A DNA stretch of 64,000 bases from assembly GCF_018691265.1 (NCBI RefSeq), contig NW_024881303.1, positions 13,633,777 through 13,697,776 of the forward strand, in the 5' to 3' direction. The notes under the pieces are model-generated. The model searched no databases. It was not told where the DNA came from and saw nothing but the letters and a program-made list of their open reading frames with translations. Shown here one piece after another: positions 50,201 through 62,500 of this stretch; position 1 is the first letter of the stretch; each line of letters begins with the position of its first letter. The translations under genes were made by a program, and so were the position numbers. The DNA comes from Tyto alba (Eukaryota; Chordata; Aves; Strigiformes; Tytonidae).

Positions 50201-50760
50201 ATTTCCAAGATATTGCAAATAATCTTAATTCTCAGATCAGTTTCTGATGCAGCAACCCACTTACCTCAGGAAAAAAAAAAAAACAAAAAAAAAAACAAAA
50301 AACCCAAAACACCAAATGTAATTTTATGTTGAATGGTTTTAATCCTAAACTAGTGCATAACAGTGTAACTATACTGTTGTCAGTGGAATAAAGCCAAAGT
50401 CCACCACCAGTTAAAGATCTTGTGCCTGTGTTTGTTTTGTTCTGCAGAAGAAAAAATGTAGACTGTAAGAGAAAGTTTAAGAAAGGAATTCTGTGATAAG
50501 GTTGTTGGGTGAAATATTTTAAAGTGTATCTTGGGATATGGGAAGTTCTGAAATACAGTGGATGTAAAACCAATGGTCAATTTTGTGAGTGTTAAGATGT
50601 TAATTATACATAAAATAAATGGATACATCTGTGTAATAAAGCCAGAGCTAGCTGAGTGCCAAGTGATTCCAGAAACCATTTGGGCTGAAAGTTCAGGGTG
50701 CTTGTTGGCGGGTGAGCAGCAATATGAAACCTCACTCTCTTCACCTCCCAACATTCAAAT
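50201..50760. other. A-rich run and unassigned DNA
   Basis: A/C-only run with A13, A11 and A6 blocks at about 50267-50305, then sequence with no recognisable gene. Minus-strand ORFs of 113 and 124 codons (50232-50573, 50380-50754) overlap each other and show no domain. Confidence 0.45.
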
Positions 50761-50864
50761 TGGATCCTGCAGGCCAGACCTACAAAGGTATTTAGGTCCC
50801 TCATTCTTTTTCAGGAACCCAAAGTTATATGCTTAAATAGGGATTGAGAGCCTGAAAATCTTTG
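50761..50864. repeat. Ancient palindromic dispersed repeat
   Basis: TCCTGCAGGCCAGACCTACA, then AAGGTATTTAGGTCCCTCAT, a spacer, then ATGCTTAAATAGGGATTGAG and CTGAAAATCTTTG fits the sauropsid palindromic repeat of the form 'agaccttcaaaggtatttaggcacctaa ... ttaggtgcctaaatacctttgaaaatct'. Both arms are decayed. Confidence 0.5.
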
Positions 50865-53800
50865 TCTATCTTGGCTTGTATATGCAGCATTTTCTATAGC
50901 TTGTGCACAAATCACAACCATGATGGAACACCTGGGGAGGGAGAAAGGGGAACTGATCTCAGAGCTTCATATGATTTTTATTACTAGGTAACTCTTTCCA
51001 TACAGTGTATGTGTACAGAATGGTTGCCGCACTCGGAGTCTGGCTTCCAGGGAGGCCAGCTTACATCACAGAGTTGGGAATAAACAGCCAAAAGTTCAGT
51101 AATATTTAGTAAAATCCAGACCAAGCTGCATGATCTGAAGGCATAGAAAATACATCTTTTGCACTGCTGTGGAGTACTTTATGAGCTGTTAGTAGATACA
51201 GCATGACTTGCATTCCAATTTCCCATGGCTGCATTGTGTCGCCAGAAGTATCTTTGTTACTCTTGAATATGTTCTGCGTTGGTGAATGGGGTGCAGGACA
51301 AGGTTGAAATGTCAAGAAATTAATCTGAAATGATGTTCTGGATTTCTTCCACATTGTGGGATGCAGCCCATAATGCAGGTGGTGGTCCTATAAAACAGTT
51401 GTTTTTTCACAAATCATTCTGCCTGTTTATTAATTTCATGAACCAGAAGGCCATTTCCCTGTAGTCTTTTTTAAGAAAAGGGACCTCCAGACCTATATGT
51501 CTGCCCTTCACAGTCTGCAAAGAGTTACACCTCACTTGTCAAAGTATATGTGAAAGCACAGAGAAGTTATTGGGCATTTTGGAGCTGCAAGCTGAAAAGG
51601 GAAATGAGATCTGTAAGAAGCATGAAGAATCTAAGCCATTTCTCATGTGAAAGCTAAGACTCCTTGCTTTAAATTACTGAAAGTGCAAAATTATCTATTT
51701 TTTAAAGCTTAATTAAACAGGCTAGAAAAAGACAGATCAGCAATAATTGACATCTGCAGCACTCACCTGTTGGGCAGATGTCTCATTCATGAAACAGACA
51801 CAATTTCACAGGTCAGCATTTTCAACCAAGGTTCTAAACTAAGGGCTCCAAGCAGGGCTTGCTAAAACACAGTTAGTCCCTTTTTTTGTGAAAGATTTAG
51901 AGATTCCAACATTTATTTTCATCTGAATCAGACCAAGAGTTAGGTCTTGGACCTAAGAGGTCTGGATAAATACCTTCCTGGCCCACTGAATTACTGAACA
52001 AGTCTTTCTCACCATCTCTCCCCTGCATCCATTAGTGTTCATGTAAACAATTCAGTGTTGATTGAAGAAGGAAAAAAAAAAGGAGATACATTCAATCTAG
52101 GTACATCTAGGAAGTATGGGAACCAGTTTGAGCCCTTGTTCAAAATGTTCAGACCACTTGGTCCTGAATACTACAGGGCTACTGTTTTTTCCCTCCTCTT
52201 CAAATTACACCCTGGCTCTGGGATGGTTTCAAATTCAAACCAGTATATTTCTGTGGGTCGTGCTGCACAGAATTTGCTGCATTAGCAGATTCAGCGTTCC
52301 TCCAAAGGAGTCTCCACCAGAGCACATTTCAGCTGATGTTCTCCAGCGGTGCAGACTGTGTGCGTGCTAACAGTTCTTATTGCCTGTTCCTACTGGCAGA
52401 GAGTTAGAACAACTTTTGACCCCAAGCCTGCTGGAAGGCATGAGTTAAATGATCATTTCTGATTCCTACTTTCCCTACAAACAAGGGCTAACCAATTGCT
52501 TATAAATTCAGATAATTCATCAGGGAGCAGATACTTGGAAAGAAGAAATGATAGATGAGATAGGATATAGAGAAGCTTATGTACAGCAAGCTAGATAAAA
52601 CTGTGTTCACTCCTGAGTGCCTTTGCATTGTAAGGTCACCGTCTCAGTGGAGAGAAACAGTACCGGCCCTTAGAAAAGACTAAGAGCATGGGGGCATGGC
52701 TGCAAGCTAGATTTGGGAAACGGTGGACAAAACTTTGAGGAAGGAGCGGAATTATTTGAGGACATATGAGAAAGAACATTGTAACTAAGTTAAGGAAATT
52801 AAGGACAATTAAAAAAAAAAAAAGTCTGACTATAAATTGGCTATTTAAGAAGCTTGGGTTCACTTTCACTTGTGCCAGGTATAAACTGTTTCCTCTGGTG
52901 CAGGGAATAAGTCTAAGATGTCACACAATGAGAGCCCAGTGTAGCTTGGAGAAGTTGGAAGACTTACGTATAACATATTTTTGCTCATTTAAGACTGGAC
53001 TAAAATCAGTTATTCAGCCCCTCTCTGCAAGGTAGTTTAAGCCTCGGGGAGAGACAAAATAAGTCAACAACCCTAAAATAAGATTGTCTGCTCCTTTCCC
53101 TTCTGCCACCATCCATCCATCCCTGTTCCTCTGCAAGAGGAAGCCTTTGTGTGACTAGTCAGTGAAGGTGATTGGGAAATGAATCAGTTTAAAAATAAAC
53201 CTCCTGCTGGGTTAGTTTTAGCCTGGGTTGGTTTCCTGATCTGGTTCATAATGCAGCCAACATGGCTAATGGTGTCTGTATCTCGCTCTATGGTTGTAGT
53301 CTCTGCCTTCTGTGATTTGCATTATACTTGCAGCTGCTGCACGTGCGCACCGTAGGACTCTCAGATCTTGCTAAGGAACACTGTGCTATGGAAAAGAGGG
53401 CCGGGTCTTCCATGTGGGGAAATATCACTATATTCAACTGGAAATATTTTTCTGGAAATGTGTCTATTGCCTTTGTTCAGACTAAGCTTACGCAAAGTTA
53501 CTTGGTGACTAAAACATGCATGTCATAAAAATAAATGTGCTAAAATCAGAATTTTCTGTGATTTCACGACTATTATAAATCTGCTTATTCTCATACAGCA
53601 GTGCCTTTTAACAAGCTTTATAATTCTGTCTGAAACTGTCATGAAACATCCATTCTGACCTGAAGTATGCCCCTTCCAATATGGGCCTTTCTAATTCTAG
53701 GAGGAGAGGGTTGAAATTAAGGACTATAAACCTCATAATTTTTACTGCATCTAAAAAAGCATATTACGCTCACCTCATTACCACTCAGCTCTCAACTTTT

Positions 53801-53942
53801 TCAGTTCTGCTGTCACTCTAGCTGTGCAGCGGTGCTGCCTCAAATTTAATTGTACCCTAACTCTCTGGTTGTATCCATATTCTCACCACCTCTAAATCCC
53901 CACTTACATTAGCCCCTTTTCCTCTTGACAGGTCTTAGCAAG
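50865..53942. other. No gene seen
   Basis: Only short ORFs. The segment 51805-51850 (GGTCAGCATTTTCAACCAAG) hints at another decayed dispersed repeat. A/C/T-rich DNA at 53780-53942 leads into the giant microsatellite. Confidence 0.45.
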
Positions 53943-54639
<697 letters not shown>

Positions 54640-54643
<4 letters not shown>

Positions 54644-55508
54644 ACCCTCTTACCCTTTCTCTTCTTAGCTCTTAATCTCCCATGTGCCCATTCTCATCCT
54701 CTCCCTTATTCTTGTCCTTAACCTCTTGATCTCTGTCTTGTTCTTTTCACTGTTTCCAGTTTTTTCTGCTCGTTAGACCATATGTTAAGTCTCTCACATC
54801 ATAAATAAAACACTTTTGACTCCGTTTTGCATCTCTAACTACTGGCCCATCTGCAGTCACTCTTTCATCTCTAAGCTTTCTGAATGTGCTGTTTACACTT
54901 TTTCTTCCTAGAGCTCTTCCAATCTGGCTTTCCTCCTCTGCCCTTAGATGAAACCATTCTTTCCACAGCATCTAATGGCATCTGCTTTGCCAGATCTCAG
55001 AGTGCTATAACCATAACTTCTTTTGGCCTTCCTGCATCTGTTCTCCTTGAAATCTCCCTGGGATTCCTCAGATCTGCCTCTCCTTGGCTGCTTCTCTAAT
55101 AATTTCTTTAACACATCCTCTGGAGGATCCTCCAGCTCTTGGTAAGAAAATTGAAGGCTTCTAACTTTGTGTAATTGTACCTACAACCAAAGATTCCCTT
55201 GTCATCTCTTTGTTGAAGATTCACAGGTCTACCAATATATTTCTCTCCTGTCTCCTCTTAAATAAAATTCTAGTCTGACGCCTTTGTGAATGACTTACTA
55301 ACCATTTGAACTTAGTTTGGGTGAATAACAGATTTTTGTACCACAGACCTTCTCACTATGTTCTCAATAACTGGACTTTAGAGTGGTTTAAGTCCCTCAG
55401 CTGATTAACATCTAAATCCTCACATCCAAGCAATGTCTACATTTAACAAACATAGCATCTCCGACACATAGTGTTTCCTAGCCATGCAGGTTGCTGAAAC
55501 TCTTATCA
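54640..55508 (+). mobile_element. Decayed L2-like LINE reverse transcriptase region
   Basis: The strand is strongly C/T-rich, as L2 sense sequence is. Translated pieces match L2-type RT in order: NYWPI...FISKLSE near 54838-54885 (L2 'NYRPVSLL..SKLLER'), then after a frameshift LELFQSGFPPLPLDETILST at about 54910-54970 followed by NGICFARSQS (L2 'FQSGFRP..STETAL..SNDLLLAKS'). HLFVEDSQVY at 55203-55232 stands where L2 has HLYADDSQIY, so the YADD box is FVED. It is split by stops and frame changes and cut on the right by a CR1. Whether the family is L2 or a related clade cannot be settled here. Confidence 0.72.
55209..55220 (+). other. Decayed RT catalytic box (FVED for YADD)
   Basis: TTTGTTGAAGAT sits between CATCTC (His-Leu) and TCACAGGTCTAC (Ser-Gln-Val-Tyr), exactly as around the YADD motif of L2-type reverse transcriptase. 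The first aspartate codon is now glutamate. With the frameshifts nearby this shows long loss of function. Confidence 0.65.
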
Positions 55509-55790
55509 GAATCATAGGATCACAGAATTGTTGGGATTGGAAGTGACCTTTAAAAGTCATCTAGTCCAATCCCTCTGCAATGAGCAGAGACATCTTCAAC
55601 CAGATCAGGTTGCTCAAAGCCCAGTTCCAGGGATGGGGCACCTACAACTTCTCTGAGCAATCTGTTCCAGTGTTTCACCACCCTCATTGTAAAAAAATTC
55701 TTCCTTATATCTAGTCTGAATCTACCCTCTTTTAGTTTAAAATCATTACTCCTTTTCCTATTGCTACAGGTCCTACTAAAAAGTCTGTCT
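55509..55790 (-). mobile_element. CR1 3' fragment inserted in the L2-like LINE
   Basis: The plus strand begins GAATCATAGGATCACAGAAT, then GGGATTGGAAGTGACCTTTA, TCATCTAGTCCAATCCCTCT, GCAATGAGCAGAGACATCTT, TTCCAGTGTTTCACCACCCT and TTCCTTATATCTAGTCTGAA, ending near AAAAAGTCTGTCT. It is the same antisense 3' UTR text as the CR1 at position 11, with a short internal deletion where the other copy has 'caacctgaccttgaatg'. The CR1 is 5'-truncated to under 300 bp and has no RT. It interrupts C/T-rich L2-like sequence on both sides. Confidence 0.92.
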
Positions 55791-56200
55791 CTTCCTTGGA
55801 CTCTTCTTTTTTTCTTACACTTATATTATACAGAATCCTTTCCTCGGCCCCTATAAAGACATTCTTGCTCCCCTAATGTTCATTCAGGAAACAGTAGCAA
55901 GACAGTACCCCTACTTCATAGTTTAGGGATATTTCAAATATCTCTTCATGTATCTCTGCCTTGATACCTTTCTGCTGCATCCTCCTTTATTTCATCAAAT
56001 AAGAGCACTGCCTGCTTTCCTAGTCAAAGCTCTTTATTCCCATTTCCATTTGCCTCATAGTACAAACTCCCACTACCCCTGTTAACTTCCCAGTCGAGGT
56101 TCCTTGTGTTTTTGATGGCCAACTCTAGAGGATTCTTCCTGTAAAATATCTGTAAAGCTTTCTCATTGCTTTGCTTCAAAACCCCCTTTCCTTTGGGAAG
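55791..56200 (+). mobile_element. Possible continuation of the L2-like LINE
   Basis: C/T-rich plus-strand sequence resumes after the CR1 and holds phrases like the 3' end of L2-type ORFs (CTAGTCAAAGCTCTTTATTC, and GCTTTGCTTCAAAACCCCCT at about 56170). The similarity is loose and no conserved domain is visible. Confidence 0.35.
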
Positions 56201-56251
56201 AACTGTTAGAGAGCTTCAAGTGATGATATTAAACTCTCAGGTTTTCCTCCT

Positions 56252-56254
<3 letters not shown>

Positions 56255-56282
<28 letters not shown>
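56255..56282. repeat. T28 homopolymer
   Basis: This is an uninterrupted run of 28 T after CCTCCTCCC. On the minus strand it could be a poly(A) tail, but no retrocopy body was recognised beside it. Confidence 0.95.
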
Positions 56283-56283
<1 letters not shown>

Positions 56284-59200
56284 TTCCATTGCTTACCCAA
56301 GACAAGGAGCGTAAGTTTTCTCAGATCCTTTCACATTTTTTATTACATCTGTATTCACTACATTCCAATTATAACTAGAACACCTATGAGAAACAGAAAC
56401 AATAACAAAGCAGTCGCCATTGCACAGCAGCTAATTTTGATGGTTCTGAGACTGAAGATTTTTGTGTATGTATATTTATGTGTCTGACAACATGAGACTG
56501 GAAAGGGAAATATTCCATGGATTTCTACCTGAAACTTTTAAAAAGTGAGAAAGTTAATGAATGACAGGATGGGCATTGTCATATAGCTGTTGTCAATGTC
56601 TGCATTTTATTTTTCTCAAAACAGAATACCTGGTGCTGTGTGCATTTGTGTTTGTACGTGTGTGTATATACAGAGATATATATATGTGGCTATATATAGC
56701 TTACTGGATATTCTACTTGGCTGGTAGCATATGTTGAACTTTTGATGTACTTTGTGAAAGGTGGAAAAATACTTAAAGTAGTTAAAGTGGTTTTGACTGA
56801 TTGGTGAGTAGTTCTTAGTAAAAGGAGATAGTCTTGTATTTTGCCAAGTGGAGTTATCCTTTGTGTGGGGCATGCATTTTGAACCGTCTTTTTTTTTCAC
56901 TTGGTGTGTGGTCATCCTGAAATGCTTTAGGAATGTCTCGTTTTCTTCTTGTAAAGCAGATTTGTTTTTCTTTCCTTCTTTCTTTCTTTCTTATTTTCCA
57001 TTTTGGTGGATAGTTCACTTTCCTGGTACGGAGCTGTTGTCTTGTGGATTATAAATTTTGAAAGTATTATGTGTTTGAGCAGGAAAGGGAAAGGTCCTTA
57101 GCTGTTATAAATTGGCAAGGCTGTTTTTGGAAATTAGTCTTATTTGAAGTTGTTTGCCATAATACATATTTCATATAAATTAAAAGCTGAGAGTAATCTA
57201 TTATTTAAATTCTTTAATACTATTTGGAGAATAATTAATTTTTTTTCAATTCCACTAATTTTCACAAATTCCCACCAGAAATAAATGCAGTTCCAGTTCC
57301 ACTTATGATCAAACTATACTTTAAAGGAAGCTTTTCAGAATATGACAAATATTAGACTGCACACACAAAAATGCACACAAAACTGTCTGTACCATCCTTT
57401 TGCAGATGAATATTCTTTTTTAAAGTATAGAGGTGTGGTCTGAGCTTGAGGGTGGGACCTTAGCTACAGAACGGTTATCTGAAATTGCCCGATTTGAATG
57501 CCATTTCTTGTTTCTGTTTATGATTCCTTTGCCTTGCCATCACATCCAAGAGCACTGTTACACGTTACACACAGGCTGGGACAAAATGGAAGGCTCTTAC
57601 CTCACAATCTGTGGAATAACTATGAATAACTATGGGGTTCATTGTTGCAAGATATAATTCACCAATGGTTTAATTTTCAAAAGCAGAAACTACTGGAAAA
57701 TAAAAAAGCAGAAACTACTGGAAAGCAGTCACTGCTGGAAAATACTGCAGTTCTGAAAATCCCATTCAAAGTGGAACACAGAAAAGGGCTTTTAAGTTGT
57801 TTAGAGTACTGGAGAGCCTACTCTACAGGAAGAATGAGATTGGTATGTTTATCTTAGTAAGACGGAGGATGAGGGAGGGATCTAATTCCTCTTTGTCAGT
57901 GGTCATGGGAAGAAGGTATTGTAGGCTATTTCAGCACAAGGAACGATAAGTATATGCCAGTTGTGACAGTATTTCATCTGGGATCTACAAGAAGGTGCTA
58001 TTGACCAGAGCTTTCAGAAAGCAAAAGGTCACAACCCATATCCAAGACCTAATTAGTTTAATGATGGAACCTGTTACAGTCCTGGAAAAGATGGTATGTC
58101 CAACTTGGTTCTGCAGCAGTCAAGGGGATTTGCTGTTCCAAAATACCTCCTCCCATCCTCCATCCTTATAATAGCTTATGACAAGTGGAGCAGTAGATTC
58201 TTGATCTATATTTTTAAATAAAGATTTCACAGTGTTCATATCCTCTTTACTTTCTAGGTATAAGGTGGTTTTACATGATAGTCTAGTAAACCTAATGTTG
58301 GAGGCTGATGGCCAGGTCAATGATTATGGAGAACAATAGTGGCAACCTCAGACACAGTTCGGAGAGTTATTGCTAAAAATTGAACCTCTACATGAGTCTA
58401 AGAAATAAGTGCAAACCGACTCTAAAAATTAAAGGACAAATCTGTGAATACCACTGCAGATACCACTGGCAAGAGACATGTCTCCAAGCTGTCTTCAGAC
58501 TCCAGAGTAAATAAATAAAATATTTTGGAGAGAAGAGGGCTGTATATGTTGGCAGCATTGCTTGACTTTGTGTGTAAAACCAAGCACGATTCGAACTTCC
58601 ACTAGGTACAGACACCAACACAAGAAACTCATTTAAACTGGTCAAATTCTAACAAACATTTTCTGTAAAATTTTGGTGAGCTGGAGTTTGCCAGAAGTTT
58701 TTCCAGGAATTAACAACCTCCAAAGACTGCAAACACTTTTTCTTCTGAACATCTCTGGCCAGAATCTTTCTCCAAAACTCATAAAGCAAGAACTTGAGAA
58801 AACCTGCCTGAAAAGCAGTCTTCTTTGTGAAAATATAGTAAGAACTTGCCAAACTTTGAAGCAAGGGAGAACCTAGAGAAAGGCAGTGAAGATTTTGCCC
58901 CCACTCTGTTTCCCAAATACTATGGGAGAAAATGTTTTAAATACACTACTGGGGGACTTGACCTTTTTCTATCCTACCTCTTCTATTTCCAACCTCCTGA
59001 TTTCTTTATAGGAAAGTCATATAAAATGGCTTATCTCGGCTCATCTCTATTTAAACATACTCTTTTGGGCCTCTCTTCCTACTCCCCTTCCCCACTCTTA
59101 GTCCTTGGTAATCAAATCTTGGCTTATATACATTCCAACACATCCCCAAAAAGCAAACAAATAAAACACCCACATTCAGAATGAGATCACATTACTCAGT

Positions 59201-59421
59201 GATCTCAGTTCTAGTGTTACCTTACACTTTCAGTTGGTCAATTATCTCTTTGGAGCAGTTTTAAATATTCTATTGGCCCATTGACTCAGTGGTATGATAT
59301 TTGTTCACTCCTAGCAAGCCTAATGGACAAATGGCACAGACCATGTATTCTTGGAAGAGATGCACTTGCCAAGATCCCTGGCAAGAATCAACTCTGTATA
59401 AAAGTTACAGTCAAAAGTTAA
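56283..59421. other. No gene seen
   Basis: AT-rich DNA with a TA-rich patch near 56645-56700 and a small tandem duplication at 57681-57743 (listed separately). ORFs are up to 112 codons (58846-59184) with no recognisable domain. Confidence 0.45.
57681..57743. repeat. Tandem repeat, 25-bp period, two good and one decayed copy
   Basis: AAGCAGAAACTACTGGAAA appears at 57681-57699 and again at 57706-57724. A third, diverged version (GAAAGCAGTCACTGCTGGAA) overlaps the end of the second. No function is seen. Confidence 0.85.
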
Positions 59422-59565
59422 TTGTTTTTTTTGTTTTTTGGGTTGTGGTTTTTTGTTGTTTTGTTTTGTTTTGTTCTGTTTGGTTTTTTTTTTTTTTTTT
59501 TTTTTTTGTTTTGTTTTGGGTTTTTTTTTTGTTTTGTTTTGTTTATTTTGGGGGGGGTGGTTTTT
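59422..59565. repeat. G/T-only tract with (GTTTT)n and T24
   Basis: Over 144 bp the plus strand is G and T only, apart from C59476 and A59545. It includes GTTTT repeats (59461-59475 and 59531-59544), T24 (59484-59507) and a final G8 (59550-59557). The minus strand is A/C only. It may be a grown poly(A)-like tail on minus, but no element body was recognised. Confidence 0.93.
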
Positions 59566-62500
59566 AACATGAGAAGAAATAAACATTATTTTTAACTCAA
59601 AAGAGATTTTAACTTTATACACTGCCTGCACACAGCCCCAATGAGGACAAGGGCCGTGAGAAATGTGATGACATTTGGTTGCATAATTTTAAATTGAATG
59701 AGATTTACATATATTTTAAATAAAAACAAATCAAGAAGCATGCATTCTTGGAGGAGATTCTTTTGTCAGAAGTTCAAAGATTTGGCAAGCACAACCACAT
59801 TAAATCTGCAGTCAAAATTCTTAAGAGGCAATTATGTAAGATAAGATGATCATTTGCACCTATACAGTCATTCACGGCCTCTTGACTTTGTAGGCCCTAA
59901 AGCTTTACCATCATCCCATAACACTTGGCCTTTGGGATGCTTTGATCATACTTACTTTCTGAAGGTTTCATGAAGAGTGGTTAGTTCTGTGGTGCATGAA
60001 ATTTGCATAATACTTCTTTTTTCTTAATGGAACACATTTTTACTATTTTGCAAGCCATCCACAAATTATTACTTCATGTTTGGTTTTAAAATACAGTTTG
60101 GAAAATCAAAACAAATCTTGATTACAAATTAATCATGCAGTGAAATAAATTAAAATACAGAATAAAATAAAGTAGCTTCTCAAGGGAAATGTTTAATCAG
60201 TTTCAAGTGTTCTTAATAGAAATGAGAAATGATGCAGCACCTTTTACAGAAAATGTTAAATAAGTTAACGATTTTGTAGACTGTAGCTGTATAAATAGTT
60301 ATAGCTAATTTAAAGCAGATTTCAAAATATTACAGTAAGATAGATTTTGGCATAACGTGGCTGAATAGAAAGAAGGTTCTGTTTCTGATTCCTTTCTTTC
60401 CTTCTTTGCCTGTCACACCTATATTTTGTATCTAACTCTGATCTATCATCAGATCATGTATGATGGAAGTCTTGACCTGTTGGTTACTAACATGTCCCTG
60501 ATATTGCTCAAGGCTACAGGAAAATCAGAGGTAAAACTTAACAATTACAGTCATTTGACAAAAAGAGAAACAGTATGCCTTTAGTATATTTATTTCTTGT
60601 TACTGTTGTCCCTGCCCTGCCTTCAGATTGGAACCACAGTCTGTCCTTAGAAGAGTTTCCCAATTCAAGTCAACACAAAGATGTACCATCCACTTCAAAA
60701 TATGTTCTATGCTGCATTAACCCTAAGCTTGGGCCTAAGTGCTGTCCTGATTAAGAAAGAACAAAGTTAATGAACCAGAGTTCTGTATGTAGAGGTCTTT
60801 ATATCATCTGGACTCTTGATCTTGCAATTACAATGCACTCAGGCATAACCTGGCCCTCAGGTAGATCCATGAATTTGTTGCAACTGACAGGCACCTTAGT
60901 CTATCTGTCCATGTGTTACTGAACACTGTGTCCCAGTTTGTAGACTCTCTCGGACAGATATGGCCCTCTTTGTTATTCATTTGTACTATATCAAGCACAA
61001 TGTGAGTTCGATCTGTTTGAACCATAGTTACAAAATTAATAATAGTAATAATGGTAACAACACCAATAGAGATATATCTGATACGTATTCACTGCAATGG
61101 TCAGACAAGGGATGCTTCTTCATTTTCTGCTGAAGTCGAACATCAAGTATTTAAATTTTTTTTCATCCTCCAGTATTTATTCCATTATTAGTCTAAGAAC
61201 TGTGTACTTTATCTCTGCAGTCATGTAGCAATGGCTTCAAGCAGCTACCATATAGCAGACAATCTGCAGTCTAACCAGTATGAAGTACAACACTCAAGGA
61301 CATTTCTGAAGCACAGAGCTGTAAGGTCACTGCACACCAGAGTTACATCCTTCAGGGTCTCAATTCTGCACCAAATCCCAATTGGAGGATAAGAAACAAA
61401 TACTAGTTCTGAGAGAAATCTGTCCAAATTCTCAGGAAGCCTGGTATTCCTTTCACCTACCATCATTCTTCTATTCTATGGCAGATGTCAAATCAAAGCT
61501 TGCTCTTGCCTTGTCTTTATCATGAACAGAGCTACATAAACTCCAGTCAAGATTTTTCTTCCATATTCCTTCATTTCCATACAAATTTCTGAAAGCTATT
61601 CCCCCAAAGTTTCACTAATTTATAATTAATTAGACTGCTGAATACCAGCCACTAAAATTTAAAGACTCTGTATATATATGTACTAGACTTGAGAGTGTTC
61701 TGTGTGTTTTGACACTATCTTGTTTATGACATATCTGTGTTAAATACCTGATTAGTAAATACTGTAACTGAAATATCTCTCACTTCCTTTTCCTCAGTGA
61801 TTACTGTTTAAATACATAGTTTATATCATTTAGTCCTGTTGATGAAGTCTTTTCATTCAAGTGCCTTTGTGATAAGTATTTTCAAAAACCACCAAATTGC
61901 AGCTAAAGGTTGTTACAGGTGCCAGCAGATATCTTCTAAATGAAAATAAGGATGCAGCATGCCCTCAGTTGAAATTAATTCTAAGACAATTTCAACCAGT
62001 TGAACCAATGGATTTTCCTTAAAACAACCTTGCACCAGGGATCTGAATTATCTGCGGGATTCATGAGAGTTTGATCAGCAGCTGTGCTGGGGAGCTTAGC
62101 CCCAGAACACATCAGAATGGCCACATATTTCATTGCCTTTTTGATCAAAGGAAAACATTCACTTATTTGACGTAGCTTTCCCACAATAATTGCATGCTAC
62201 AGAAAAGCAAACCAGAGCATCTTATGCCCTAACTAAATAGGCACAATCAAAGGACCAAACAAACAACCCAACATGCTGTTCTACCTCAAATCCTTTTGTT
62301 TTCCTCCTTTGCTCTTTTACTACTCCAAAATGCCTTGGAATATAACCACTATTACGTACTGTAATGATTCAAGGAAATTTTTACCAAATGAGGAATAAAT
62401 TATGATGACCCAGAGTGAGAATACCTATCTTTTTTTCATTCTGTGTGGTGGCATGAACTGTGACCAAACATGCCAAACAGTTACCTTTCAGAATTGTAAA

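Noticed and set aside
58585..58605. Minus-strand GTTCGAATC, like a tRNA T-loop
   Set aside because: The bases beside it do not pair as a T-stem and no acceptor or anticodon stem is found.
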